Positions 1-13,120 of a DNA stretch of 64,000 nucleotides are shown piece after piece (within the stretch, counting starts at the first letter, position 1; every line of letters starts with the position of its first letter). The notes beneath the pieces are model-generated. The model worked only from the letters and a program-made list of their open reading frames with translations. It was not told where the DNA came from and searched no databases. The position numbers were made by a program, and so were the translations under genes. Source of the stretch: Adiantum capillus-veneris (Eukaryota > Streptophyta > Polypodiopsida > Polypodiales > Pteridaceae). The stretch spans positions 109,902,469-109,966,468 of the forward strand of contig CM043951.1 in NCBI GenBank assembly GCA_014529385.2, in the 5' to 3' direction.

Positions 1-438
1 CTGATATAACATTAGGTAGGGCTAGGGATAGGCCACATGCTTTGATATCACTTGATAATATTAGTGTGGCTAAGGAGGATGGGTTAATCTCCCATTCCTG
101 ATTAGACAATACTAATCCTAATTAATATAGAGTAATGCTTAAGGACACAAGATAATGAAAAATGGTCAAGTTCTCATTGTAGCATGAGGTTACATTACTT
201 GTGAGCATAGAAATGAGCTCAATATATAGAAGGAGTGGTAGGTTGAGTGATATCATATGTGAGGTGTGGTAGCATGTAGTATCGTATGCACCATTTTATG
301 GCTATTTTTGACCTATCTATTGGCTTCATATGCAACTGGAAAGGTGCTACTATAGGGTCCATGGTTCATGTATATACATATATGGCCTCATTTAGGATAC
401 GTCATCATTCATGAGGACTTAGGGAGAGTCTCCATACT
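1..438. other. No gene recognised
   Basis: AT-rich sequence with stops in all frames. It probably continues the old Ty3/gypsy remnant that becomes recognisable from about 439, but I see no domain motif here. Confidence 0.4.
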
Positions 439-588
439 AGGGGCATATGCTAGGCTTACCTCAACACAAGGTACCATTCATTTGGGGACTTCACATATTG
501 GAATTTTTGATTGATTTAAGTAGAAGTTGGCTAGGTCCAATATTGAAGCTACAAGACTTCCAAAAATCCTTTAAGGTTTACCATGATG
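439..588 (+). mobile_element. Ty3/gypsy fossil, end of RT / start of RNase H
   Basis: A translated stretch resembling the segment that joins reverse transcriptase to RNase H in Ty3/gypsy pol (PILKLQDFQKSFKVYHD, like the usual P.L.LPDFSKPF.V.TDAS). The match stops exactly where the copia element at 589 begins, and RNase H-like sequence resumes directly after that element at 4420. So this is the left flank of a nested insertion. It is old and broken many times. Family assignment rests on motif resemblance only. Confidence 0.6.
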
Positions 589-815
589 TGTTACCATATA
601 CATGTGGTAGTGATGTGTGTGAACACACTAGGACCGTCGGGGCATTTTTTCCCTCTTTAGGAGGTTTTTTCCCCCGTGCATTGTATATACGCCCATCACT
701 CTAGGGCTATCTATCTTTCCATTGCACACTAAGTAACACACTCTCTATTGTGTGCCTTGAGCTTCCTTTGTCTTCTCCAAGCTGTGTGTGTTTCTCTGCA
801 ACCCTAATTCCAACA
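589..815 (+). repeat. Copia-1 5' LTR
   Basis: 227 bp, begins TGTTACCATATA and ends ATTCCAACA. It is nearly identical to 4193-4419. A diverged relative of the same LTR is at 30196-30429. Confidence 0.95.
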
Positions 816-817
816 AT

Positions 818-829
818 CGGTATCAGAGC
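818..829 (+). other. Copia-1 primer-binding site
   Basis: CGGTATCAGAGC, three bases after the 5' LTR, matches the usual plant copia primer site complementary to initiator methionine tRNA (TGGTATCAGAGC) at 11 of 12 bases. Confidence 0.85.
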
Positions 830-3800
830 AGGTCACGTCCTCCCGGGCTTAGTCGCCAGCTGCTCCAGCACACGCTTGCTCACTTTCTCCGATTTCAATG
901 AGCTTTGGCAAGCGTTCGTAGGTTGACTAATATTTTGGGAAGGCTCAAAGAGCTCGGTCTGCTCAGAATTTTGATTTGGGCTCATTTCGGCCTCCGTTTC
1001 CACTACAAGCAGGTGTGCACAGGCTATTTCTTCATTTTGTGCAGAATTTTTGTCAGTGTCGTTTTCTGCATAACCGGTGCCTTATAGTCTTCTATGGTTT
1101 GTGCTATATAGCACAGGTTGTTCTCGCTTCGTTTCTCCTATTTTCGGGCAGTTTTCACATCAGGTGCAACATTTACCATGGCTGACAACAACAACACAGA
1201 TGTGTTCAAGATGTTTTCTACTGAGGACAGGTTGGATGGGGACAACTACCCTATGTGGGCTTATATGATGCAACATGTTCTTGTGTCAAAGGGTGTCTAG
1301 AACATTGTGCAGGGCATTGATGTACGTCTTTTGTGTCGTGGGCTGTATAAGCTCACTTTGTATGACAAGTGTGGACAAAATTTTGCAAATGCTATTGCAG
1401 ATTCAAGGGCTATTTCAGATGCAAAACTTTGGCATGCACGTTTTGGTCATCTGAATTTTGCCAGTTTGCTGCGTTTACAGAAATCTGATATGGTTGCTTC
1501 TTTGCCACCTCTTGAAGCACCTGTCAAACATGTTTGTGAAGGCTGTATTTTGGGTAAGATGCAGCGTTCTAAATTTCCAAAGGATGGTTCAGTTCGGGCC
1601 ACATGCAGGCTGCAGCTTGTGCATAGTGATGTTTGTGGGCCCATGCAAACTCCGTCCTTGGACAATTACCTGTACTTCGTGACTTTCATTGATGATTACT
1701 CTAGGCATGCATGGGTATTTCCGCTTAAAGCGAAGTCCGAAGTTTTTATGTGCTTCAAACAATTTTTGGCTATGGCTGAAAATGTCTCGAAATGTACTAT
1801 GGGCACCCTCTGTTTCGATCGAGAGGGGGAGTATATGTCTCATATACAGGAAAAACAGGTCACTGACGGAAATGGCACGATGTATGGTCAAAAGTCAAGC
1901 TTTGCCGCATTCTTTTTGGCTTGAGGCCATCATGTGTGCCACTTATGTACTTAACAGGTGTCCTACGAAAGCTTTGCAGTCTATTACTCCATATGAAGCA
2001 TGGCATGGTAGAAAGCCTTCTATTGAGCACATGCGTGTTTTTGGCTGTTTGGCATATGCTTTGGTGCCACAAGTGCAGTGCAGAAAATTGGATGATAAGG
2101 CTGTCAAATGTATTTTTGTTGGTTATAGTCACGAAAGCAAAGGTTACAGGTTGTATCATCCGCAAACAAAACGTATTCTGGTTTCTCGGGATGTAGTGTT
2201 TGTGGAAGATTCTGTTCAGCCCTTGCTCTCATGTACTAGAGACAGTAATGTAAGCTCACAGGACATTTATGACACTTTGTTGCCTCTTTTCAGTGGTGGA
2301 AATACGAACGTATGTTCCAATGAGGCAAATGTACAACCTATGGGGGTTTCTGAAAATGTTTTAGATCAGCCTATTACTGATGCAGATGTACATGATGTAC
2401 TTGATGAGGAAAGGGTTGAAAATGAGCAGGCTAGAGGTATGCCAAAATGGCTAGTGCACACTTTGCGTGACAGTAAATTGGATGCACCTTTGTCTAGTCG
2501 TACTCGTTCAGGCTCTCGCCATGCATCATATGCATCAGATTGTTATGCTTTGGCTGTGTCTAGTTTACATGATGTTGAGGAGCCTTTGTCTTTTGATGAA
2601 GCACAGAATTCAGAAAATGGATGGCTGCCATGCAATCAGAATATGATGCACTTATAGAAAATGACACATGGACTTTATGTGATTTGCCTCCTGGCAAAAT
2701 GGCCATTGGTACGAAGTGGGTTTACAAGTTGAAACGCAAGCCGGATGGTGAGATCGATTGCCATAAGCTCGACTTGTTGCAAAGGGTTATGCACATCAAA
2801 AAGGCATAGATTATGAAGAGACTTTTTCTCCTACTTGTCGTATGACTACTGTGCGTTTTCTATGTGCATTGGCAGCTCATTTTGGTTGGGATGTACATCA
2901 ATCAAACATTGTTACTGCTTTCTTGAATGGTGACATATTTGAGGAAGTTTATGTAACGCAGCTTCGCGGTTTTGTCATAAAAGGACAAGAGGACAAAGTG
3001 TGCAGATGTAAGAAGGCTTTGTATGGGTTGAAGCAATCTCCTCGTGCTTGGTATGAGAAAGCTGACACTCATTTGGTTAAACGAGGCTCTCGTAACAGTC
3101 CAACAGAAAGCACATTGTATGTAAAGCGTGAGGATGATGTATTTCTCATTGTGGTTCTTTATGTCGATGATTTGCTAATCACTGGACCAAATGAGAGACA
3201 TATTGATGAATTTAAGGCTGATTTGAATGCTACTTTCAAGATGAAAGATTTGGGACTGTTGCATCATTACTTGGGTATACAGTTTAAGCAGTGTGATAGT
3301 GGTATTGCCTTGTGTCAGAAAAGTTACATAGAGACATTGCTATGTAAGTTTAGACTTAAGGATTGAAAACCTATTGCCACTCCCATGGAAACAGGTTTGA
3401 AGTTGAGTCTACATGATGTTGGCGATCCTGCTGATGTCACTCTTTACCAAACTGTTGTTGGCTGCCTCATTTATGTATGCAACACAAGGCCAGATATTCA
3501 GTTTGCAGTCTCACAGGTTAGCAGATTTATGCATAGCCCAGGGTCTAAGCATTGGCAGACTGTCAAGAGGATTTTCCACTACCTTAGTGGCACTTTACAT
3601 CTTGGCTTGTTTTATCCCAAGGGGGGGATCATTGCCGCCAGACTTACATGCTTTTTCGGACTCAGATTGGGCTAGTTGTTTTGACACGCGAGTGTCCACA
3701 AGTGGTTTTTCTTTCATGCTTGGCACTTCATGTATATCATGGTTGAGCAAGAAGCAACCTACTGTGGCCACTTCGAGTTGTGAGGCTGAGTATTGGGCAG

Positions 3801-4192
3801 TCTTCACAGCTATGGTTGAGTGTGTATGGCTCAAACGCCTTATGGCTGATTTGGGTGTTGGACAGGACACTGCCAACACTATCTACACTAACAGTCAGAG
3901 CGCATTGGCAGTTGCGAGGAACCTAGTTTTTCATGCTCACACAAAGCACATTGAGGTGCATTACCACTATGTCAAGGAGAGGCTCTCAGCAGGAGAGATC
4001 AGCTTGGCTTATGTGCCAACACAGGACAACGTTGCAGATCGTTTCACAAAGGCATTGTCTCATGAGAAGCTTGAAGCTTTCCGCAAAGCTTTGGGCTTAC
4101 TCCCCTTTGTGGACTGATCCTGTCCTCAGGGCATGGCACTTCCCTTTACTCATGTGCCAGTTCTCGTTCACCACATCACTCCAGGGGGGATT

Positions 4193-4419
4193 TGTTACCA
4201 TATACATGTGGTAGTGATGTGTGTGAACACACTAGGACCGCCGGGGAATTTTTTCCCTCTTTAGGAGGTTTTTTCCCCCGTGCATTGTATATACGCCCAT
4301 CACTATAGGGCTATCTATCTTTCCATTGCACACTAAGTAACACACTCTCTATTGTGTGCCTTGAGCTTCCTTCGTCTTCTCCAAGCTGTGTGTGTTTCTC
4401 TGCAACCCTAATTCCAACA
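4193..4419 (+). repeat. Copia-1 3' LTR
   Basis: 227 bp, preceded by the purine tract CCAGGGGGGA and followed by the target duplication TGATG at 4420-4424. Confidence 0.95.
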
Positions 4420-4424
4420 TGATG

Positions 4425-6110
4425 CTTGTGGCATCACTTTCATAGCGGCCTTGGTGCAAGATGGTGATAGCTTATGGGAGTCCAATGTTGTCAAGTAAGA
4501 GAGGGTTGTACAAATCTATGAATAAGAGTTTGTCGTAGGCTTATTCATGCTTTTAATCATTGGAGGCACATTACTTGATCAGGGAGAAATTTACATTGTA
4601 CACATATCATCATAGTTTACGATCTTTCTCGTCTTATAATCAGCTATCAAAGAAACATAGTAGACATGCAAATATTTTGTCTTGCAATTACATTTTAAGA
4701 TAGTATATCTAAAGGGAAAGAATAATGTAGTGGTAGATGCTTGTCTCACAAGCGCGGGGTGGGTTCACCATTCAGTACCCCCCTATATAACGTGCATTCG
4801 TAGGGTATTAAAAAACCCCTCTTTTAACATGTCTGGATGAATAAAATGACCCCTTATTTTAGGAAATTTTTCCAAAATCGAATATGAAAACCTCTTATTT
4901 TAATGTATCTCTATTAAATTGCCTACAATTTGCATTTTAAAACCCCTCCTATCGAACTCGCGTTATACATTAACATGATTACATAGTGCACCCCCCGAGC
5001 TCACAAGCCACAAATATTTTCTATCACTTCAATGTGTCATCAAGATTTTGACGTAATATGGGAGTGAGGATGGTGTCAAACTACTTCTTAAGGAAGGGTT
5101 TTTGATACAAAAGATTGTTGCATGTGACGCATGGTTTGCAAACAACAAAAAGGTGTTGATAGAGTGTCACAATCCTCGGAGCAAGGGCATAGAGTCAACA
5201 CTTGAGGGTATTGAGCGATACTTTGTTTGGCCATAGGTCAAGAAGGGTGTGGATGATCTTGTGCGTACTTGTTTAGTTTGTTAGAAAGTGAATTATGGCA
5301 AGCACAAAGGGACATGCCTTATATAGCCTTTATCAATTCCCAATCAACCATGAGACAATATAGTGATGCATTTTATCTTTAATCTTCCCAAAAATCTATT
5401 GTGGATACAATCATCAAATAGGCTCATTTTGTTCCAATGAAGAAGATAGTGAAGGCCCATCATTTGGCTAAGTTTATCTCGCATATCTTTTGGTTTCATG
5501 GGATGATGAAGCCTATCGTGTGAGATAGAGATTTTTACTAGTATGTTCTAGAAAAAAGTGTGTGAGAATGTGGGCACTAATCTCAAATATTTTCACCAAC
5601 CAATGGATAGTTAGAGATTACCAACTTAGTGGTATTAGACTTGTGGAAGTACTGTATCTCTAGAAATAAGTCTTAGTGGAAGAAGTATTTACCATTTGCT
5701 GGAGTTTTCTTATAGCAATATTGTTCACCCTTTGATGGGAAAGGAACCATTTGACATTGTCAAGGTAGTAAGTGGGTAGAAATACAAATGGTGGAATTTA
5801 ATTTAGACTATAGGATCTCCTCGATTGGAAGAGTTGTGTTTTGTTCATCCATCCATGGAGCTAGATGTGCAATCATTGTATGGAGATTGGGGATCATAAG
5901 AATCTAGGGAATCTTAACAAATACATTGAAGACATTATCTTTGTATTTTGGTGCCCATGAGTGATGATCTTTAGTATGCAATACCACTAAGATGTAATAG
6001 AAACTTTTACTATTGGAAACTTGGATCTCATAATGTCCACACCTAGTTGATGTATATTGATTCTAGGTTACCGCTCATTGATGGAATGATTTTCATAAAA
6101 TCTTATATAA
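4425..6110 (+). mobile_element. Ty3/gypsy fossil, RNase H to integrase
   Basis: Degenerate pol of a Ty3/gypsy element. RNase H-like sequence at the left resumes where the copia insertion ends (CGITFIAALVQDG, then a run like the NHWRHYL..TLYTDH block). After the MITE at 4754-4999 come integrase-like stretches (KVNYGKHKGTCL; NIVHPLMGKEPFDIVKV). Many breaks; clearly older than the copia insertion it hosts. The right boundary is uncertain: resemblance fades near 6.1 kb, where an IKWVSRV-like run recalls the end of plant gypsy pol. Confidence 0.65.
4754..4999. mobile_element. MITE with 9-bp target duplication (copy 1)
   Basis: A 246-bp non-coding element with imperfect inverted ends (GCGGGGTGGGTTCACC at the left; GTGCACCCCCCGAG at the right), flanked by a perfect 9-bp direct repeat CTCACAAGC (4745-4753 and 5000-5008). 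A reverse-complement copy of the same length lies at 21536-21781, also with a 9-bp duplication, and a third near 30.6-31.0 kb. The 9-bp duplication points to the Mutator superfamily. There is no coding capacity. It interrupts the Ty3/gypsy fossil. Confidence 0.85.
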
Positions 6111-6985
6111 AATGGGTATCAAGGGTCTAACACAAGAGCATAAATAGGAGATGAAGGAAGACTAGCCTGCAAAGAAAATTGTAAAACAAGCTCTAATGTA
6201 GAAAGTGAGAGATTATTGTCACGGTAAAGATGGAAATTCATCTCTACTTGTACTATTTTCTAGGGTTAAGTCTAGATATACTAGAAAGTGGAACAAGCAT
6301 TTTCATAACAACAAAAGGAAGTATAGGAATCATGGAGAAAGCTAGTGATATGCAAGACGTCAATAATACTTCAACTTGTGGATGGATGCATCAAGAGACA
6401 AATCAAACTACTAGAAGGAGTGGTGGTTAGGTTTTATGTATTGATTGTCAATAGGCCTTTGCAATAGTGGAATTTTTTTAGAATTCCAACTTTGAAATTA
6501 TATTAGGGAGATCTTTTACAAGGATATTGTGTATGATTCAAGACTACGGCCATAACTATAGATGCCTCTAACAATTTGGATCAATCATGAAAAAGATTTT
6601 TGAAGACCATTCCTACAAAGATGTGTCTAAAACCCCAATTGAGGAGTTTAGCTATGTACAAAAAAATCTAATAAAGCGGACTTCATGATTGAATGTTGAA
6701 ACACACCCTTGGATGTATGGATTTTCAAAAAATGGTAGTTTACACAGAGAAGACTACATCTTGGAAAGAGATGAAGCATGCAGGGTTGAGCCATTTTCAT
6801 AGTATTTGTTAGAACCATGTGAGTTGACCCAAATATTGGCTACTAGAAATGGACGAGCCAACTTCTACCAAATCTTGTGATGAAGAAAGATATGATATCA
6901 ACTTAGATGGTTTCCATATATAACAAGTGAGGATGATAGCAAGTACGTAGATGATTCCAAGAACTCAAAGAGTGTAATCAAAGAA
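6111..6985. other. No gene recognised
   Basis: AT-rich, stop-dense sequence. A 66-codon ORF at 6230-6430 has no recognisable motif. It may be the 3' non-coding part or LTR of the neighbouring Ty3/gypsy fossil. Confidence 0.4.
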
Positions 6986-7536
<551 letters not shown>

Positions 7537-7540
7537 TTAA

Positions 7541-8858
7541 CACTAGAATGGTAACAGGACACTTTTATGTCCTTGGACACTTTTGTGTCCTGTTAAGTGA
7601 CCATTTTGCTTGAATTATTTGAAGAGTATGAAAATGAATTTATAGGTGCTATATATCCACAAAGTTGCCTTATGAGCTGAAAAAAAAATAGCATTGTTTT
7701 TTGAGTATCGATCTCTCCATTAACCTTACTCTTGCACAACATTTTTGGACCTAAACTGTGTGAAAAAACGGGTCTTGTTTTTGGCTTTTTTTTCAATTTT
7801 TGGCAACTATACCACTCTAAACTTCATGTTTGTGAGGTTTAGATGGCTAGAGATTAGGCCTTCATAGTTCTCAACATGTTTTGATGCTTGTAGGGAGAGC
7901 TAAATGTTAAAATTGAAAGTTATGACCAATTTACAAGAATTGCATAATCCTGTTTTTTGGCCAAAATTAGCACTTTTATGATTTTTTTGGTGCCTTTCTT
8001 GATATCCAAATTCAATTTTGATTCTGTAAGTGTAATGTATTAAATCTAATCTTCCTTGAGTTTTGGGGGACCTAATATGCTATATAGCATAGTGTATAAT
8101 GATGGTTGAGTTTTTTGATTGCTGAAGAATACGATACAATTTAGAGTAGCAAGTATAACTTTCTCAATATTGCTAGATTCTTAGGCCAACTGTGTGTATT
8201 TTGTAGGTAGTAACCATATCTAATCATAGACTACAAACTTGGCTAGATATTGAGTAGTTTCTATGGGTTTCTAGAGGTCATAATGTTAAACCCAGTTTTT
8301 TCATGTTTGTTGTATTTAGCACTTTATCATTGCCCCTAAGGTTCCAATTGTAAGAGATCCATTATCCTTTTGACATTCTCCATGGCTCCTTTTGAATCCA
8401 AAGGCCCAAAGGGAACTAAGAAAACATGTATATAGTATTTGTATTGAGCATGACTATAGAAACTTTGATGACAGGTCCGCAGAATGGCAAAAACGCAACT
8501 TTTTTGTACCTATTTTTTTGCCCAAAAAAAAATTAGTGAGGTAAAAGCAACCATATGTTTTGGTTCCCAACCCATTGAAGTTAACGGGGCATTTTATCTC
8601 ATGTCCTACAAAAATCCCCACTCTTATTTATTTTTTGCTGTTTTGGGCAAAATGCAGTGGTCCATCAACTTTGGAGGCTTGTAGTGACCAAGGGATGAGA
8701 AAAATTACAAGTTTCTCATTTTTTCCATATGTAGTAGTTATTGAACTATAAGCTCATGAAAGGATTTTTCAAAATGAGTGGATCTACTATGGTTTTGGAA
8801 ATTTTTCCCAAAACCCTGAAAGGACACTTTTATGTCCTGTTAGGTTACCATTCTAGTA
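7541..8858. mobile_element. TTAA-flanked, piggyBac-like non-autonomous element (copy 1)
   Basis: A 1318-bp AT-rich segment bounded by TTAA on both sides (7537-7540 and 8859-8862). Its inverted ends agree at 14 of 15 bases: CACTAGAATGGTAAC at the left and TACTAGAATGGTAAC read inward from the right. Just inside both ends lie hairpin-like motifs built on GGACAC...GTGTCC (7557-7604 and 8822-8837). No transposase is seen; the small ORFs (for example 8484-8684) have no motif. TTAA targets and short ends are the signature of piggyBac. CACTA elements start similarly but duplicate 3 bp, and the flanking triplets here do not match. A second element of almost the same size (1315 bp) lies at 28033-29347. 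Confidence 0.65.
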
Positions 8859-8862
8859 TTAA

Positions 8863-10420
8863 GCTATATGAAAGAGGATAGTGTGAATAAAATATCACAT
8901 ATATTTTCACTTTCAAAGAGATTCACGCAAAGAATGATTGACAAGAGATTTAGAAAAGAAGGTAGTACCAGGTCCAACTATGCATGCGTGTTTTCAAGAT
9001 GTGGAATGCTCCATATACTTTGATGGGGCTTTCAAATGGATCATTAATAAGGGTGCTATTGTTTTATGTATTTTTGGAAGGCACCTTATACTTTGATGGG
9101 GCTTTCAAAAGGAGCATTAATAAGGGTGCTATTGTTTAAGTATTTGTGGAGATGGCATTGACTTGATACCACTAGTTTCACTTTCTTTGCCACAAAATTA
9201 TACTCGACTCCATTTGTGATTCAACACCTTAAGCATTTTCAAAATATTCAATGACTTTATATTTATAGATCATACTTTTACAAACTCAATTCCAATGCAC
9301 AAATTTCAATTCACTAAAGACTTGTTTCATGGTATCCACAAAATGAAAACTCTTCAAACACACCTATAATGTATTTATTTCGTCCAAAAAACCATTGTTC
9401 CTCAAACGTTTTTGTGCACTATTTACATGCTTTTGTTCACCTCACTTTAAGTCCTCCCACTTTGTAAAAGATATAGACCGGTAGTCTACAAATCCTCTCG
9501 CAAGACCTGTAAAAAACACCTCCTTTGCATATACATCGTGTGAAAACTTTTCTCTTCTTGTATGAGTGCAGTTCCACTCTACAATGGCACATGGCCAAAA
9601 CCCCTCATATCCCTGTAGTCCTTGAATTCTTTGTTTATCTTTGGAAAGGGTTGCTCTCTAAGAGTGTCCCAGATTATTTCATGGTCCACACAAATAGTAA
9701 GGAATTGCACCCCATGCATCCCATCCCGAGTCATTTATCCTCGCAAAAGCTAATCCATCATCCATCACTTTTGTTTCCATACAATTAGTAGTGATGTGTA
9801 TGGCTACCCATGGATAAGAGGATACTTAGACATCTCTTGTACGAAGAACTTTTTTTCATTTTTTACATCCCCTATAGTCACCTTCACATTTGGACAAGAT
9901 CCAAGTATCTCCCTTTGTGATTTATTGGCCATTTTTCTTTTTGAGATGAGGTTAATCTCTGACCCATATCAATGCAATGTATGGATCTTCTAAGTCTCCC
10001 ACTTTTACCATGGTCTTAGTAGTTGCTCTTGCCCAATGGTGCTTGGAGTAATAACTTTTGTGTTGAGTGGTATCTTCTTTGTCTTCATCATCCAAGAACT
10101 GAACTTGTTTTATTCTTCATGTAGACTTGTCGCATCCAAAAACATTTCATTGCATTATTAACCATAAACTTGTACACCTTGTAGCTTAAATTTTTCCTTT
10201 ACCCACTATATACATAGATAATGTCAATGATTTCTTCATGGATCTCCTACTTTGTTATGCCAAGGACCTCACCCAAGGTAAATTCAATGTTATTGGTAAA
10301 AAATCATCTCATCCAAAACCTTTTTGAAATCTTTTGCTGTCTCTATGTGTGCTTGTAAATTCCCAGGGAATCACTTTCCTTTGAGTTATGGTTTTGTTAA
10401 GTTTCTTTGATGCCATATGT
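8863..10420 (-). mobile_element. Ty3/gypsy fossil, gag/protease region, minus strand
   Basis: Sequence from about 9230 to 10330 is collinear, in reverse complement, with about 41.8-43.0 kb of the plus-strand Ty3/gypsy fossil. For example, 10240-10275 matches the complement of 41838-41873, and the frames around 9525-9790 match those opposite 42299-42664. It therefore covers the zone from the end of gag through protease toward reverse transcriptase. A direct duplication of about 75 bp (about 9017-9070 and 9092-9145) lies at its low-coordinate side. Heavily decayed. Confidence 0.65.
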
Positions 10421-10437
10421 GGTGTTGATCTTGTGTC

Positions 10438-11330
<893 letters not shown>

Positions 11331-11499
11331 GTTCCAAGCCTCGTTCTCATTCCACCATTCTGAGGCCCACGATAAAAAAAACGTTCTAAAGCTCCCCGTT
11401 CCCAAATATTTTCCATTCCCGCTCTCTGAAACTTTAGTCTTCACAAAAGAATCAATGAAAAGAGGCTATCTTTATCGTGTGAGCTAGAGCTACTAAAAA

Positions 11500-12055
11500 C
11501 TCTCAATTTGTACAAAAAGATGGAGAGTTGGTATCACATCAATGTTATGCTAATCTTGTTGGATATCTCCAATTTGTTGGATTAAATAATCATTCTAATA
11601 TTCTCTTTGCTACAAATTTTCTTGGACAGTATCTTGCCTCTGCATTCCTTAAGAATTTGTCTGTAGCAAAGCGGGCTTTGAAGTATTTGAAAGGTACTAC
11701 AAATTTTAGATTGATGTATCGACCCAAGCAAAACTCCAGTTCTATGAGTTTGGTTTATCTTTTGAGATATCTCACTTACTTATACACTCTACTATCAAGT
11801 ACATCTATCTGGTCATCCTCCACTATCAAGTACATCTATCTGGTGTGATAATCAAAGTGCCATCATTCTTGCTAAAGACTATATTCAATACAATAAGTCA
11901 ACATATACTGTAGTGTATCATCATTATGTATGATAAGAAGTAAAGAAAGGCACAATCATGATCGAACATTGTCCCATTGATCAAATGCTTATATATATCT
12001 TTGTCGAAAAACTTAATGAACTATGATTTACACCCCCATGCTCAGATCTTGGGGT
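11500..12055 (+). mobile_element. Ty1/copia fossil, end of RT and RNase H
   Basis: Translated pieces match the last part of copia pol: a run like Y..LVGYLQFVGLNN..ILFATNFLGQYL followed by AKRALKYLKGTTNFRLMY, then further on CDNQSAIILAKDYIQYNKST and IEHCPIDQM, which correspond to the CDNQSAI..A.NP..H.RTKHI and ..H.PT.DQ.AD blocks of copia RNase H. No 5' part is present. Broken and old. Confidence 0.75.
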
Positions 12056-12453
12056 TGTTATAACCTCACTCTTTGGAGACTAAACTATTCTTATCTTGTC
12101 GTATATGAACCAACGTTGTTTATAAAATGTTGTAATTCTATAGGTACTAGATACCTCACACATACACATGCACACTCTAACCTACTTGGTTATTTCATAG
12201 AAATATATATTCACTTCGCACATGCACTATAATTATTAATGGTTATCAGTGTACATGCTTGTATATAGGTTGTTTTCTTGTACTCGCCAAGGCTTTTTAC
12301 ATCCATAACTCTAGAGACCTTTATTTGAGCTGAGGTGTGAGAGCTAAATATAGCTCGCCCTAACTAAATTAGGTCTCACCTATATAGACATGACTTGTAA
12401 TCAATATGATGTTTTGGCTATCTCTATATATCCTATGTCTCTACGCTTCAACA
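12056..12453 (+). repeat. Probable 3' LTR of the 11.5-kb copia fossil
   Basis: A short purine run (TTGGGG) precedes TGTTATAACC at 12056, at the expected distance after the RNase H end, and a matching CTTCAACA end occurs at 12453. There is no second LTR copy in the window to confirm the boundaries. Confidence 0.4.
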
Positions 12454-13120
12454 TATATGCTTTAATCATGATATATGAATCAAATGTTTGGAAAAATGTG
12501 TCTCGGGGTACCTCCACATGAGCGGGTAGCTGGTAATTGTTTTGAGTTTATCGTACCCCCCGCTCTCAAAGAATGTTACCTCAGGACAGCTTACAATTGT
12601 GCCATTTGTAATTCACGTTGATTGAGAGCAAGGAAAAAGGGAGAAAATTCTCCTTTAGTCTCCATAAAATAAAAGAAATATACAAATTTGGATCATATAT
12701 TGTAAAGCTTGCTTCTAGGTAATTAAGAAGAAAAAATTGAAAGTAATGCACACTCATTAGGAAAGAAAAAGGTCTCGAAAACTAGAGGGCATTCTGGTCA
12801 AGCTGCAAACGCAGAGGTGGGTTTGAGGATTTATCAGCCAAATTGGGAGCTTTCTTTGAAAGTCGAGGTCCTGGCCGATTCGACTTCAGAAAAAACACGT
12901 GTATTTTTCCCCAGGGCTAAATACATTTCAAGCAAATAATTCAGAGTAAACGAATAAAAATTTAAAAAATCCTGGTATAAGTTTTGGACTATCTCTTATA
13001 TCGCCGAGAAATAGAGCAAAGCATTGAAACAATGGAGCATACCTGTTTCTGATTGTATTAACTTCCCAAGACGTGATTGCTGGATGCTGAGCAGCAAGGC
13101 CGGCCCATTCCAGAGGATAT
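12454..13120. other. Spacer and 3' flank of the WRKY gene
   Basis: No gene. The part next to 13121 must include the WRKY 3' UTR. I did not find a canonical AATAAA on the minus strand in it. Confidence 0.5.

Larger units (their letters stand above)
589..4419 (+). mobile_element. Ty1/copia LTR retrotransposon (Copia-1), complete ends, broken inside
   Basis: Both LTRs are 227 bp and start TG / end CA. They differ at about 4 sites (under 2%), which implies a fairly recent insertion. A 5-bp target duplication TGATG flanks it (584-588 and 4420-4424). A primer-binding site matching initiator methionine tRNA follows the 5' LTR, and a purine tract (CCAGGGGGGA) precedes the 3' LTR. Parts recognisable in order: start of a gag-like ORF (1158-1300), gag-pre-integrase and integrase core (1340-1900), integrase C-terminal part (1920-2600), reverse transcriptase (2620-3360, with the YVDD box) and RNase H (3390-4117). 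It is shorter than usual for the family and has several breaks, so it is a fossil despite its youth. It sits inside the RNase H region of an older Ty3/gypsy element. Confidence 0.93.

Noticed and set aside
7541-8858. CACTA (En/Spm) assignment of the TTAA-flanked element
   Set aside because: CACTA elements duplicate 3 bp; the flanking triplets here (TAA and TTA) do not match, whereas TTAA occurs on both sides.
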